64,000 nucleotides of DNA from Flavobacterium segetis (lineage in GTDB: Bacteria; Bacteroidota; Bacteroidia; Flavobacteriales; Flavobacteriaceae): the NCBI RefSeq assembly GCF_900129575.1, contig NZ_FQWE01000002.1, forward strand, positions 310,001-374,000, read 5' to 3'. The translations under genes and the position numbers were made by a program. The notes below the pieces were generated by a model that was given only the letters and a program-made list of their open reading frames with translations, made no database searches and was not told the DNA's origin. Position 1 is the stretch's first letter. The number at the start of each line of letters is the position of its first letter. Shown piece after piece: positions 1 to 9,392 of the stretch.

Positions 1-1680
1 TTCTCGTGCTAAGTCGTAAATTTCTATTTTATCTACAATCTCTGAAATATTCGAAATCGCTTCTGGTAAATTATTAAAAAGCTGCTTCATCTCGTCTCCC
101 GATTTGAAGTAGTATTCTTGATTCGGTAACCCGTAACGATAACCACGACCACGACCTATTGGCGTAGTTTGCTTTTCGCCATCGCGCACACATAGTAAAA
201 TATCATGTGCATTTGAATTTTCCTTGTCTATATAAAAGGTGTTGTTTGTGGCAACAATCTTAACATCGTGTTTTCTGGCTAATGAAATTAATGAAGTATT
301 CACTCGATTTTCATCTTCTTGATTGTGGCGCATTACCTCAATATAAAAATCATCTTTGAACTCATTCTTCCACCATATCAAAGCTTCTTCTGCTTGGTTT
401 TCACCAATGTTCAAAATCTTATTTGGTATTTCACCATACAAGTTACCAGACAATACGATAATATCTTCTTTGTACTGCTGGATGACTTTTCTATCAATTC
501 TTGGTACATAATAAAATCCTTCGGTATATGCTATCGAAGACATTTTAGCTAGATTGTGATAGCCTTTTTTAGTTTTTGCCAAAAGCACTATTTGGTATCC
601 ATTGTCCTTTACTGATTTATTTTTATGATCTTCACATACAAAAAACTCACAGCCTACAATAGGTTTCATAACAACTTCTGTAGGCTCTTCTCCAGATTCT
701 AACAAAGCTGCATTTTTGGCCTCAGCCGCTTTGTTATGATATAAAATATCCCGAACAAAGTGAAAAGCGCCCATTAAATTCGCATGATCAGTCATAGCAA
801 CTGCCGGCATTTTTTGCTGTGCTGCCGCTTTGACTAATGCTGGAATACTAATTGTAGATTGTAAAACCGAAAATTGAGTGTGATTGTGCAAATGCACAAA
901 TTGCGTATCAACTAACACTTTTTTATTCTCAGAAAGCTCTTTCTTTGAAACTGCTGGCTCCTGCTTTTCCCCAAATTGCTGTCTGATTTTCTCTGATGCC
1001 TCTTTGAGATTAATGTGTTTTAAACCGATTAGCTTTATTTCGGCAGGATTTCGATTTTGAAAGTCTTTAAAATAGTCAGGTGCAACATCAAGCTCTTCTT
1101 TTGTAAAAATCTCACGGCGAATTAACTCCAGAAAACAACGCGTGGTTGCCTCCACATCGGCGGTTGCGTTGTGTGCTTCACCAAAAGGTTTGTGAAATAA
1201 ATAACTGTGTAATTCAGTAAGTGTTGGTAATTTAAATTTCCCACCACGACCTCCAGGTAATTTTAATAAGGATGCGGTAACTTCAGTACAGGTATCAAGA
1301 ATGGGCATGGAACTCATTTGGCTTTCTACTCCCATTCTGTAAAATTCGCAACCCATAATATTGATATCAAAACCTAAATTCTGACCTACAATATATTTGG
1401 CTTTACCTAAAGCGATATTGAATTTCTCTAAAACTTCCGCCAAAGAGATTCCTTCGGCTTGTGCTAATTCAGTAGAGATTCCGTGAATTCGTTCGGCATC
1501 ATAAGGAATATTAAAACCTTCTGGCGTAACCAAATAATCCTGATGCTCGACGAGTTTTCCCATATCATCATGTAGCTGCCATGCGATTTGAATACAGCGT
1601 GGCCAGTTTTCCGTATCAGAAATAGGTGCGCCCCAACGCTTAGGTAATCCTGTGGTTTCAGTATCGAATATTAAGTACAT
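1..1680 (-). CDS. dnaE: DNA polymerase III subunit alpha, N-terminal part (runs off the left edge)
   Basis: Reads leftward from ATG at 1680 and is open to base 1, giving 560 residues of a protein that is about 1,500 in relatives. It is the replicative polymerase catalytic subunit. Residues 1-180 form a DEDDh 3'-5' exonuclease: D6 and E8 in the opening FDTETTG and the late AHNATADVEAT motif carry the metal ligands. The PHP domain starts near residue 260 with VHLHNHTQFSVLQS, followed by VAMTDHANLMGAF. Family knowledge: in Bacteroidota proofreading is fused in front of DnaE. The polymerase palm lies outside the window. No frameshift is seen in the visible part. Confidence 0.95.
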   Translation of the reverse strand, partial: MYLIFDTETTGLPKRWGAPISDTENWPRCIQIAWQLHDDMGKLVEHQDYLVTPEGFNIPYDAERIHGISTELAQAEGISLAEVLEKFNIALGKAKYIVGQNLGFDINIMGCEFYRMGVESQMSSMPILDTCTEVTASLLKLPGGRGGKFKLPTLTELHSYLFHKPFGEAHNATADVEATTRCFLELIRREIFTKEELDVAPDYFKDFQNRNPAEIKLIGLKHINLKEASEKIRQQFGEKQEPAVSKKELSENKKVLVDTQFVHLHNHTQFSVLQSTISIPALVKAAAQQKMPAVAMTDHANLMGAFHFVRDILYHNKAAEAKNAALLESGEEPTEVVMKPIVGCEFFVCEDHKNKSVKDNGYQIVLLAKTKKGYHNLAKMSSIAYTEGFYYVPRIDRKVIQQYKEDIIVLSGNLYGEIPNKILNIGENQAEEALIWWKNEFKDDFYIEVMRHNQEDENRVNTSLISLARKHDVKIVATNNTFYIDKENSNAHDILLCVRDGEKQTTPIGRGRGYRYGLPNQEYYFKSGDEMKQLFNNLPEAISNISEIVDKIEIYDLARE

Positions 1681-2054
1681 ATAATTTTGTAAAAATCAAA
1701 TTAAAAATTCCAAATTCCAAATTTTTATAAGCTATAAAGTGCTGAATGTATGCGCTTTAAAAGTCATATGTAGAATAAAATGTGGGATCTCAAAATTAGG
1801 CTATTTGTTAGCAAATTAAAAGGGAAAATTATTAAAAGTTAAAATTAAATTAGAATTATTAATATTTAAATTAGTTTACGACATACTATCCCTAAACCCT
1901 TAAAATATTAAACGCTAAAAAATCAGTTATTTTTTTTATATTTTTGACTTCTCACTTTTGCTTGATTTAACTCAGAATTAATGAGAGTATTTGAACTATT
2001 TTTATTCTAACTATAAATAAAAAGTACACGATTCAACCAAAATAATTTAATAAA
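1681..2054. other. AT-rich intergenic region with a solo short repeat
   Basis: This 374-bp divergent region between dnaE and the DUF2254 gene has no convincing ORF. At 1703-1726 it holds tandem ATTCCAAATTCC units. The same words flank the broken four-helix-bundle gene near 15.8-16.5 kb. A possible -7 box for the rightward gene, TATTTTTG, lies at 1939-1946, but no TTG sits at the usual distance. Confidence 0.5.
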
Positions 2055-3293
2055 ATGAAATTAAATTTATCCAAACATTTTAGAATTTATTACAATAAGA
2101 TCACGGGAAGTATTGCTTTTTATCCTGCTTTATTAGCCATCAGCTTTTTGTTACTCACATGGGTAATGCTAGTTATTGACTTTTCTGAATGGGGTAAAAC
2201 TATAAAATCGAATACGAGTTGGTTAAGTTTAAAAGACGCTACTACAGCAAGATCTATCATCTCTACAATTGCTGGTGCTGTTATTTCACTGACCGTATTT
2301 AGTTTTTCTATGGTAATGATTGTACTTAATCAAGCAGCTTCTCAAATGACAAATCGGGTGTTGAGTAGCATGATAGGAAATCGATTTCAACAGACAGTTT
2401 TAGGGTTTTATATTGGAACTATTGTTTATGCTCTTTTTCTTTTAAGCACCATTAGGGATATTTCCAGCGGAGTTTATATTCCAGCACTAAGTATTTATAT
2501 GCTTATTTTATTAACTGTTATCGATATTTTTCTGTTTATTTATTTTTTAGATTACGTTACTCAATCCGTTAAATATGAGACTGTCATTACTCGAGTTCAA
2601 GTTAAAACGATGCGAAAACTACAAGAAGAATACAATCAAGATTCGCAACTGACCGTAACTTGGAGCGAACTTCCTTTTGTGCAAATAAAAACAATACATT
2701 CCAATTACTTTCAGGGATTTAGTGAAAAAACACTACTTGATATTTGCTCAAAAGAGAATCTTTATATTAGTTTTTTGCACCAAAAAGGCAGCTTTTTGTT
2801 AAAAGACATTCCGTTATTAAACGTTTACAGTAAAAATCCAGTTAAGCCCTCTATTTTACTTGATATTGCAGCCGCAAATGATTTCTACAACGGGCAGCCT
2901 ATCGATTTAAATGCTGATTATGGTTTTAAGCAATTAGCAGAAATTGCGATAAAAGCACTTAGTCCAGGTATAAATGATCCCGGAACTGCCGTGTTAGCGC
3001 TTCACTCATTAGCTGATTTGCTTGCATACCGACTTTATAATAATTATCAAAACATTAAAATCGATGCAAATGGTGATGCTAGAATTTACATTCCAAATTC
3101 TTCTTTTATAGAGTTATTTAATTATTGTATCTACCCAATATGGAAATACGGTAAAAAGGACCCCTACATTCAATCAGCAATTAAAGAGATAGTGAGGCAA
3201 TTAAGAATTGTAGATTTTAAAAATAGTCAAGCAAAAGATTTTTCTGATCTAAGCGAGTTAATAAACATAGAAACTAACAAAAAGTTTTGGTAG
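2055..3293 (+). CDS. DUF2254 family membrane protein
   Basis: 412-residue integral membrane protein of the DUF2254 family. Four hydrophobic segments are visible at about residues 22-42, 71-92, 115-133 and 142-167. A soluble C-terminal half of about 240 residues follows. The stretch SPGINDPGTAVLALHSLADL near residue 305 is typical of the family's conserved C-terminal region. The biochemical role is unknown. It stands alone, divergent from dnaE and convergent with the AraC gene. The ATG at 2055 is preceded by AT-rich sequence without a Shine-Dalgarno, as usual here. Confidence 0.85.
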   Translation: MKLNLSKHFRIYYNKITGSIAFYPALLAISFLLLTWVMLVIDFSEWGKTIKSNTSWLSLKDATTARSIISTIAGAVISLTVFSFSMVMIVLNQAASQMTNRVLSSMIGNRFQQTVLGFYIGTIVYALFLLSTIRDISSGVYIPALSIYMLILLTVIDIFLFIYFLDYVTQSVKYETVITRVQVKTMRKLQEEYNQDSQLTVTWSELPFVQIKTIHSNYFQGFSEKTLLDICSKENLYISFLHQKGSFLLKDIPLLNVYSKNPVKPSILLDIAAANDFYNGQPIDLNADYGFKQLAEIAIKALSPGINDPGTAVLALHSLADLLAYRLYNNYQNIKIDANGDARIYIPNSSFIELFNYCIYPIWKYGKKDPYIQSAIKEIVRQLRIVDFKNSQAKDFSDLSELINIETNKKFW

Positions 3294-3526
3294 GAAACAC
3301 TACTATCTGTCAAAAACATTTAATGATCTTACAGACCATTCAAAAAAACACTCTTAAAAAGCGTCGCATTATTACAAAATAAAATAGTGATTTTTTAATC
3401 AAATTTTTCTATGATAATGAAGAAAATCTCTTTTCTCCTTATCTAAAATAAAGCTACAATAATTTTAACTCTTTTACCTTTGAATTTTAAGCCTTGCGAA
3501 AACCACTTTTGCTAACACTATGTAGC

Positions 3527-4603
3527 CTAATTCAGCTTAATATCTAAACGGAATTCCGAGGGTAATTTTTTAAATTTTTTCTTAAAACAGGCGCTGAATT
3601 TACTACTACTTTCATATCCCACTTCCTGTGCAATATGTTTTATTTGCATATTAGTATTTATAATTAGTTGCATAGCTAACTGCATTTTTTTGTCGATATT
3701 ATATTGTAATATCGAAGTGCCGTATACCAATTTGAAATCCATCTTTAATTTTGACGGAGATAGGTTTAACTTTTTAGAAATAGAGTCAATTCCTAAAAAA
3801 GGAAGAGCAAAATCTTTAGAAAGTAATCGCTCACATTGCGACATCAATTTATAATCTACCGTGTCTTTTACCTTGTAATCTTCTTTGCGTAAATCAGCAA
3901 ATGCATTCTTAAAAAATGTAGATACTAAACTGAGCGTTTGGGCTTTCAATATGGTATCACTTAATACATCTTGATTAAAATTTATAAAGGTCTGCTCAAT
4001 TTCATGAGATAGTTCGGATGCGTTAGGCACTATATCTTGGTAGGTGATAAAACCTTTGTCTGAATCTAAAAACTTTCTAAAAGGAAGATTTTTATCTAAT
4101 TTATCAAAAGGAATATTTTTTTTGATCCAATCTGGATAAAAGTGATAAATATAAAACTCACATTTTGATCCTTTGTAAAAATGAGCTCCAGTATCTACTC
4201 CTGGTTTTTTGAAACCCCAAAATTTATTTTGAAAAGGGATCTTATCAATAAACGTGTTTTGAAGTTTTACCTGACTTTCGTATAGTGTGAATGTAAGGGT
4301 GTAATGTTCACTTGGAATACTTTTATCATAAACAGTTTTAATCAATGCATTTTGTTTGAACTCAATGTTAGTTATTGTAAGCCAGCAACCTTCATCAATT
4401 TTTCTATATCTAAAACTACCTTTTATGAAAGGATTATTTCTGTAAACATATTGTTGTTTCGGATCATGTTTACTTCCAGGAGAATTTATCGTTGATTCTA
4501 TCATTAATTCTGGCGTATTGGCTAGAAACGGAAATTCAAAAAACCCATTTTGAAAAAAATTTATATTGGGCTTAATGAATTGTAACCACTTGGATAAAAT
4601 CAT
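3527..4603 (-). CDS. AraC family transcriptional regulator
   Basis: 358-residue regulator. The last 100 residues form the double helix-turn-helix of AraC/XylS proteins: a first HTH around ISKKLNLSPSKLKMDFK, then the signature IKHIAQEVGYESSSKFSACF and a closing KKLPSEFR. The 250-residue N-terminal part does not match a well-known sensor domain by eye. It probably binds an unknown ligand. The gene is monocistronic and convergent with the DUF2254 gene. Its target cannot be told from context. Confidence 0.88.
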   Translation of the reverse strand: MILSKWLQFIKPNINFFQNGFFEFPFLANTPELMIESTINSPGSKHDPKQQYVYRNNPFIKGSFRYRKIDEGCWLTITNIEFKQNALIKTVYDKSIPSEHYTLTFTLYESQVKLQNTFIDKIPFQNKFWGFKKPGVDTGAHFYKGSKCEFYIYHFYPDWIKKNIPFDKLDKNLPFRKFLDSDKGFITYQDIVPNASELSHEIEQTFINFNQDVLSDTILKAQTLSLVSTFFKNAFADLRKEDYKVKDTVDYKLMSQCERLLSKDFALPFLGIDSISKKLNLSPSKLKMDFKLVYGTSILQYNIDKKMQLAMQLIINTNMQIKHIAQEVGYESSSKFSACFKKKFKKLPSEFRLDIKLN

Positions 4604-5057
4604 ATTTTGAATTTAAAACATTAAAATAGCTAAATTTCTTAATAAATTTTTTTTCGAAACTAAACATAAAAGTAATTGCTGTATTCTTTAAAAGACAAAA
4701 ATACATTTAGTACAAATAAACAAAAAATGAAAATAAAAAATATCAATTTTCACTTAATAATAAATTTTAATAAATCATTACGAATGTATAAAGAGCTAAA
4801 ATAAAAGTAATCCTTTTGTTTTTAAATTAGTTACCTAAAATTACTTCTTTCTTTGTCTTTAATGCGCTCCTCTATTTTTATAGTAAAAGATACTTTAATT
4901 GCTATTACTGCCATTTTTAAAGGATGGAGCGTTGTGAAATAATAGATCTTTCGCTGCTATTTTTTCAAATATTAAAAAAAGGCCTAGGTGAAATAAGACC
5001 TTTACCCAATATTTTTAAAATCAAAGCTATATCGCGCACTACTGTTTTTACTACTGC
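4604..5057. other. Intergenic region, AT-rich, with one terminator
   Basis: 454 bp without a gene. Apart from the terminator at 4974-5003 and the presumed leftward promoter region of the AraC gene, nothing recognisable was seen. Confidence 0.5.
4974..5003 (-). terminator. Terminator of the 60-residue membrane protein gene
   Basis: Read leftward, AAAGGTCT and AGGCCTTT form an 8-bp stem with one mismatch around a 10-nt loop, followed by a run of T. It sits about 55 nt after the stop at 5058 and supports that small ORF as a real transcript. Confidence 0.55.
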
Positions 5058-5240
5058 CTATTTTGACTTTTCTTTCCAATTATTCAATGTGTAGTCAACT
5101 TGGCTTTCTTTCCAAAAAAATTGTATTTGAATGCAGAGCAAATAAGTCAAAAACATGAGTATCATAAAAAACGACACCAAAAGAGTCCATAAAAACCAAA
5201 TGGGAAATCCTTCAAAAATATTTAAACTGATCGTTTCCAT
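5058..5240 (-). CDS. Small single-span membrane protein, unknown function
   Basis: 60 residues starting METISLNIFEGF. One strong hydrophobic segment (about residues 14-38, FLWTLLVSFFMILMFLTYLL) is followed by a short charged tail ending NWKEKSK, so the tail is probably cytoplasmic. No family recognised. A terminator-like hairpin lies just downstream, which favours a genuine gene over a chance ORF. It lies alone between the AraC gene and a decayed IS region. Confidence 0.45.
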   Translation of the reverse strand: METISLNIFEGFPIWFLWTLLVSFFMILMFLTYLLCIQIQFFWKESQVDYTLNNWKEKSK

Positions 5241-5752
5241 GGGCTAAGTTTTACTTCGTTCGATAGTTCTTTCCTGAATTCTAATTTAATTCAGAAAAAC
5301 AGTTAAAAACAAAGTTATTCCATTAAAAATTAACTAAATAGCCCATTCAGACAAATCGATAGCCCAATCGGATTTTTTAATTTTGTTTTAAAATGATTTT
5401 ATAGGTTGGCACATGCCGCTTCTACCAGCAAAAGCGCAGTAAATATAAATGAATACATGTAGCTTTTTGAAAAAATACAATCATCCAGAGAATTTACTAT
5501 CAAGATAAATCATAGGGATATAAAACAAGAGATTTTACTACAGTAATAAAAAATACCATTAGGTGCAATTATTTAAAGATCAATAAATGTTTCTGATATT
5601 TGTCAAGATAATAAAAATCAGTTTTTTAAAATTTAAAAAACACCTACTATCATTGTTAAATTTAAAGAAAATTTATTTAAAATTTTTTTTAAATCGTTAG
5701 TTTCTAGAACTGGGATTCACCATAGCGTTATACTGGAGGCAAAAAATTAAAA
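5241..5752. other. Non-coding region before the IS remnant
   Basis: About 510 bp of AT-rich sequence with stops in all frames. No RNA gene, clear promoter or IS terminal inverted repeat could be picked out by eye. Confidence 0.4.
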
Positions 5753-6540
5753 ATGACTGAATTCGAGTTGGTCCCGTTAAAATTAGTTCGTGAATATATG
5801 TTAATTGATAGTGAAAATGACTAGGATAAACAGTTGGCCACTGCGTAAATACCAAATTTGATTAACCAAAGTCTATAAAATAAGAGACGAACGAAATTGT
5901 AATAATTTACAGAAAACATGCGAACTCCTATAGGTGCTTCAATTTTAAGGTTTTAAAACTGTTTTACTATTGACAACACGCCTTTAGAGATTTGAAAAAA
6001 AGCACAACTACATAGAATTAAAATCTGGAAAAAAGATTTTGAAACTACTCCTTTAAAAGGATCTTGCGCTTCACAGGACACCTGGTTTCATGGTTGCAAG
6101 TTGCAAGTTGCATATAATTTATTCTATTTCAAGAGTATTCTATTGTATTAACATTATAAAAAGTCACCTTCAAGATATACAAATATTAAAAGATATTATA
6201 GAACAACTCTCTGATTATGTATTATTTAGCGATTGAGGCTATCTACGATCAATACCACAATTAGATTTATTTAAAAAAGCAAATATAGTTATAGAGACAC
6301 CAATGAGAGTAAGTTACAAAGGATATAAAAAGCAATCTTATGTTTTTAAAAAATCATGAAAAATAGTTGAACCATTTTCTCCCAATTATGCAACCAGTTT
6401 AAAATTAGAAATAATTATACTTAAACTTTTAAGAGGCTTAAACAAGAATTTTTGCAAAATCATTGGTCTAAATTTGATTCAATGAATCAATCAATTTATT
6501 TTTAATAGAACACATGGCAATATCAAAGTTCAAATCAATC
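5753..6540 (+). pseudogene. Decayed IS982-family transposase
   Basis: Not a listed ORF: it is cut by several stops and at least one or two frameshifts, but the reading is clear. It begins with MTEFELVPLKLVREYM and LIDSEND, then a stop. Around 5970 it reads FTIDNTPLEI, a stop, and KKAQLHRIKIWKKDFETTPL. Next come GSCASQDTWFHGCKLQ and, after a frame change, QDIQILKDIIEQLSDYVLFS. The C-terminal third reads QLDLFKKANIVIETPMRVS, KKQSYVFKKS and VEPFSPNYATSLK. These match the IS982 DDE transposase order. The three catalytic acids are still visible (ID-N-T, LFS-D, V-E-PFS). Terminal repeats were not found. The element is dead. Confidence 0.85.
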
Positions 6541-7230
6541 AATTATGCCCAACGGATAAGATATAATACTAAAAGACATAATCAATTAATTACAGCCAAT
6601 GAGTCAATTTAATAAACTAGTACAATTCTTAGTCCTAGAATTAAACGTAATGCAGACTTCTAAAAATTAAAAATTGTTAAAAAGATTCAAAAAAAATATC
6701 ATTAAGACTACACATTGACCTCTACCTTATCGTGAAAGAATAAATTGAGCCAACTTTCAACTAGACAAATCAATTTATGGTGAAATGAGTATTGTACATA
6801 GATTTATCAAAAATTCTAAGTTGAAAATATAATTCTGGCGATGGATCACTATCTCTTAATCTATGATAACGCATTTTAAAAATTAAAAAATCTTTTATTT
6901 TGGATGTCGTAGTATTTCGATAAAAAAAATGATGAAAAAAGACTAAATAATGATTTGTTCATAAACTAAAAATATCTTCACATAAAGCTTGAAAAGAAGA
7001 AATAATTAATAATAAATCACTTATCACTCTACTATCTAATTTATATTTAAAAACAATGGGCTTCAGTGATCAAATAGTAATTATTCGATAAATATAAAAA
7101 CAAGTAAAGATAAAATTTTAATGATTTAAAGTGGAATTCACCTTCTTCATAAGAGAGTATTCAAAAGAAAAAATTAGTAATGAAATAGCAGAATCTTATT
7201 TTGGGCATCGTATAAAATCAAATAGTAAAA
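6541..7230. other. Non-coding sequence between IS remnant and leuC
   Basis: About 690 bp, AT-rich, with stops throughout all frames. It may hold further IS debris, but I could not recognise any protein-like stretch. The promoter of leuC lies at its right end. Confidence 0.4.
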
Positions 7231-7260
7231 TTGAAGCTTTCATATCTTTTTTTAGTTTTG
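7231..7260 (+). promoter_or_regulatory. Promoter of leuC (Bacteroidota type)
   Basis: TTG at 7231-7233, 19 nt, then TAGTTTTG at 7253-7260, an exact match to the TTG-N19-TAnnTTTG housekeeping promoter. Transcription would start near 7267, about 60 nt before the leuC ATG at 7329. It shows that the in-frame GTG at 7131 is not the start. Confidence 0.75.
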
Positions 7261-7328
7261 CACACGTTACAGTCGAAGCAATTATTTTCAACTTCTGTAA
7301 AAAAGAAATACACTTAAAAACAGTAAAA

Positions 7329-8723
7329 ATGACTACTACATTATTTGACAAAGTATGGGATTCGCATGTTGTGCGTAAAATCGAAAATGGACCAGATGTT
7401 TTTTTTATTGACCGTCATTTTATTCATGAAGTTACTAGCCCTGTTGCTTTTTTAGGTTTAAAATCCAGAAACATTAGCGTTCTATATCCAGAACGCACCT
7501 TTGCAACTGCAGATCACAATACACCCACTATAAACCAGCACCTTCCTGTTGCAGATCCTTTGTCCGCAAATCAATTGAAAGCTTTAGAAGATAATGCTGC
7601 TGAATATGGTATTTCGCATTGGGGTTTAGGCCATAAAAAAAATGGTATTGTTCACGTTATAGGTCCGGAAAATGGAATTACACTTCCAGGGGCAACTATC
7701 GTATGTGGAGATTCTCATACTTCTACACACGGTGCATTTGGCGCAATTGCATTTGGAATTGGAACTTCTGAAGTGGAAATGGTGATGGCTACACAATGCA
7801 TTATGCAACCCAAACCAAAGAAAATGCGTATCAATGTAAATGGTACATTGAGTAAAGGCGTTGGCCCGAAAGATGTAGCTCTTTATATTATTTCAAAATT
7901 AACAACATCAGGTGGAACAGGCTATTTTGCTGAATATGCTGGAAATGTTTTTGAAGAAATGTCAATGGAAGGCCGTATGACGGTTTGCAATTTAAGTATC
8001 GAAATGGGTGCTCGTGGCGGAATGATCGCTCCGGACCAAACAACATTCGATTTCCTTGAAGGAAGGTTATATGCTCCAAAAGGTGAAGCTTGGACTAAAG
8101 CAGTTGAATACTGGAAAACTTTAAAAACAGATGCTGATGCCGTTTTTGATATCGAGCTAAATATCGATGCTGCTGATATCGAACCTATGATTACGTATGG
8201 CACAAATCCAGGAATGGGAATTGGTATTTCAAAAAAGATCCCTAACGCAAATCAAGTGGAAGGTGGAGCAGAAACGTATAAAAAATCATTAGCCTATATG
8301 GGTTTTGAAGAAAATGATGTCATGATTGGTAAACCAATTGATTTTGTTTTCTTAGGAAGTTGTACCAATGGTAGAATAGAAGATTTTAGAGCCTTTACAG
8401 AAATTGTAAAAGGGCGAAAAAAAGCAGATAATGTGACGGCATGGCTAGTCCCAGGTTCACATGTTGTAGAAGCACAAATTATTGAGGAAGGTTTATTAGA
8501 CATTTTAACTGAATCTGGTTTTGTATTGCGTCAGCCGGGTTGTTCTGCTTGTTTAGCTATGAATGATGACAAAGTGCCAGCTGGAAAATATGCGGTAAGC
8601 ACCTCAAATAGAAACTTTGAAGGACGTCAAGGTCCTGGTTCAAGAACGCTATTAGCAAGTCCTATTATGGCGGCGGCGGCGGCAGTTACAGGAGTACTGA
8701 CAGATCCGAGAGAGTTTTTTTAA
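7329..8723 (+). CDS. leuC: 3-isopropylmalate dehydratase large subunit
   Basis: 464 residues from [15 protein letters not shown]. With LeuD it isomerises 2-isopropylmalate to 3-isopropylmalate in leucine synthesis. The [4Fe-4S] ligands of the aconitase superfamily are present: C345 in FLGSCTNGR, and C405 and C408 in [22 protein letters not shown] and [18 protein letters not shown] are other family signatures. The frame extends upstream to a GTG at 7131, but those 66 codons are low-complexity and contain the promoter. Length with the ATG start fits the family. First gene of the leucine cluster. The upstream ilv genes common in relatives are not here; a dead IS982 lies there instead. Confidence 0.97.
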   Translation: MTTTLFDKVWDSHVVRKIENGPDVFFIDRHFIHEVTSPVAFLGLKSRNISVLYPERTFATADHNTPTINQHLPVADPLSANQLKALEDNAAEYGISHWGLGHKKNGIVHVIGPENGITLPGATIVCGDSHTSTHGAFGAIAFGIGTSEVEMVMATQCIMQPKPKKMRINVNGTLSKGVGPKDVALYIISKLTTSGGTGYFAEYAGNVFEEMSMEGRMTVCNLSIEMGARGGMIAPDQTTFDFLEGRLYAPKGEAWTKAVEYWKTLKTDADAVFDIELNIDAADIEPMITYGTNPGMGIGISKKIPNANQVEGGAETYKKSLAYMGFEENDVMIGKPIDFVFLGSCTNGRIEDFRAFTEIVKGRKKADNVTAWLVPGSHVVEAQIIEEGLLDILTESGFVLRQPGCSACLAMNDDKVPAGKYAVSTSNRNFEGRQGPGSRTLLASPIMAAAAAVTGVLTDPREFF

Positions 8724-8728
8724 AAAAA

Positions 8729-8820
8729 GGCTATTGGCTATTAGCTTTTGGCAATTGGAGTAAATAATAACTATTATTAATCAATACGAAGCCAATTGCT
8801 AAGTGCCAATTGCTAAAAGC
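8729..8820. repeat. Inverted/tandem short repeats, left flank of four-helix-bundle cassette
   Basis: Repeated words GGCTATTGGCTATTAGC and TTTTGGCAATTGG at 8729-8758 are answered at 8791-8820 by GCCAATTGCTAAGTGCC and AATTGCTAAAAGC. The two halves can pair imperfectly. The pattern begins only 5 nt after the leuC stop and ends at the next gene's start. Confidence 0.65.
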
Positions 8821-8826
8821 AAAAAA

Positions 8827-9180
8827 ATGAGAGATTACAAAAAATATATAGTTTGGCAAGATGGTCATCAATTAACGATGATTACTTACAAGCTTACAAA
8901 GCAATTCCCAAAGGAAGAGCTATTTGGAGTCACCAGTCAATTGAGAAGAGCGACGAGTTCAATTCCAACAAATATTGCGGATGGTTGCGGAAGAGAATCA
9001 GATGCTGACTTTAGAAGATTTTTAGTTATGGCACATGGTTCCGCAACAGAAGCTGAATATTTAATTTTTCTGAGTTCAGAATTAGATTATGTTTCACAAA
9101 CAGAATTTATTGACTTTACGGAAAAAGTTATAATACTAAGAAAGCAATTAAGAAAATTAATAGATAAATTAAAAAGCTAG
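8827..9180 (+). CDS. Four-helix-bundle protein (23S rRNA IVS / Avd-like family)
   Basis: 117 residues from MRDYKKYIVWQDGHQL. It belongs to the TIGR02436/PF05635 four-helix-bundle family, shown by the helix pattern and by LRRATSSIPTNIADGCGR, FRRFLVMAHGSATEAEY and LRKLIDKLKS. Known relatives are the proteins encoded in 23S rRNA intervening sequences and Avd of diversity-generating retroelements; they form pentameric, nucleic-acid-binding barrels. Function here is unknown. It sits between leuC and leuD, where it has no metabolic role, and is bordered on both sides by repeats. An in-frame GTG at 8803 would begin inside the repeat, so the ATG at 8827 is preferred. Confidence 0.88.
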   Translation: MRDYKKYIVWQDGHQLTMITYKLTKQFPKEELFGVTSQLRRATSSIPTNIADGCGRESDADFRRFLVMAHGSATEAEYLIFLSSELDYVSQTEFIDFTEKVIILRKQLRKLIDKLKS

Positions 9181-9392
9181 TGGCGTTTAGCTGTTGGCTA
9201 TTAGCTAACATACGATAACAAAAAGCAACAACAACCAAAAGGCAATAGACAAAGCTAATGATTCTCTTTCAAAAGAGTAAAAAGCTAAAGACCAACTGCA
9301 AAAAGCAAAAAATTAACAGGCAAGAAGCAATATGCTAAATCTCATTTCGATGAGCCAAAAGCCAAAAGCCGAAAGCCAAAAGCAACAAAAAA
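9181..9392. repeat. Short degenerate repeats, right flank of four-helix-bundle cassette
   Basis: 212 bp between the four-helix-bundle gene and leuD. Variants of GGCTATTAGCTAAC are at the left end, and AAAAGCCAAAAGCCGAAAGC-type units dominate the right end up to the leuD ATG. Words match, often inverted, those of the left flank. No ORF. Confidence 0.6.

Noticed and set aside
7131..7328. N-terminal 66-codon extension of leuC from a GTG
   Set aside because: It contains the exact leuC promoter (7231-7260) and does not match LeuC; the family starts at [10 protein letters not shown].
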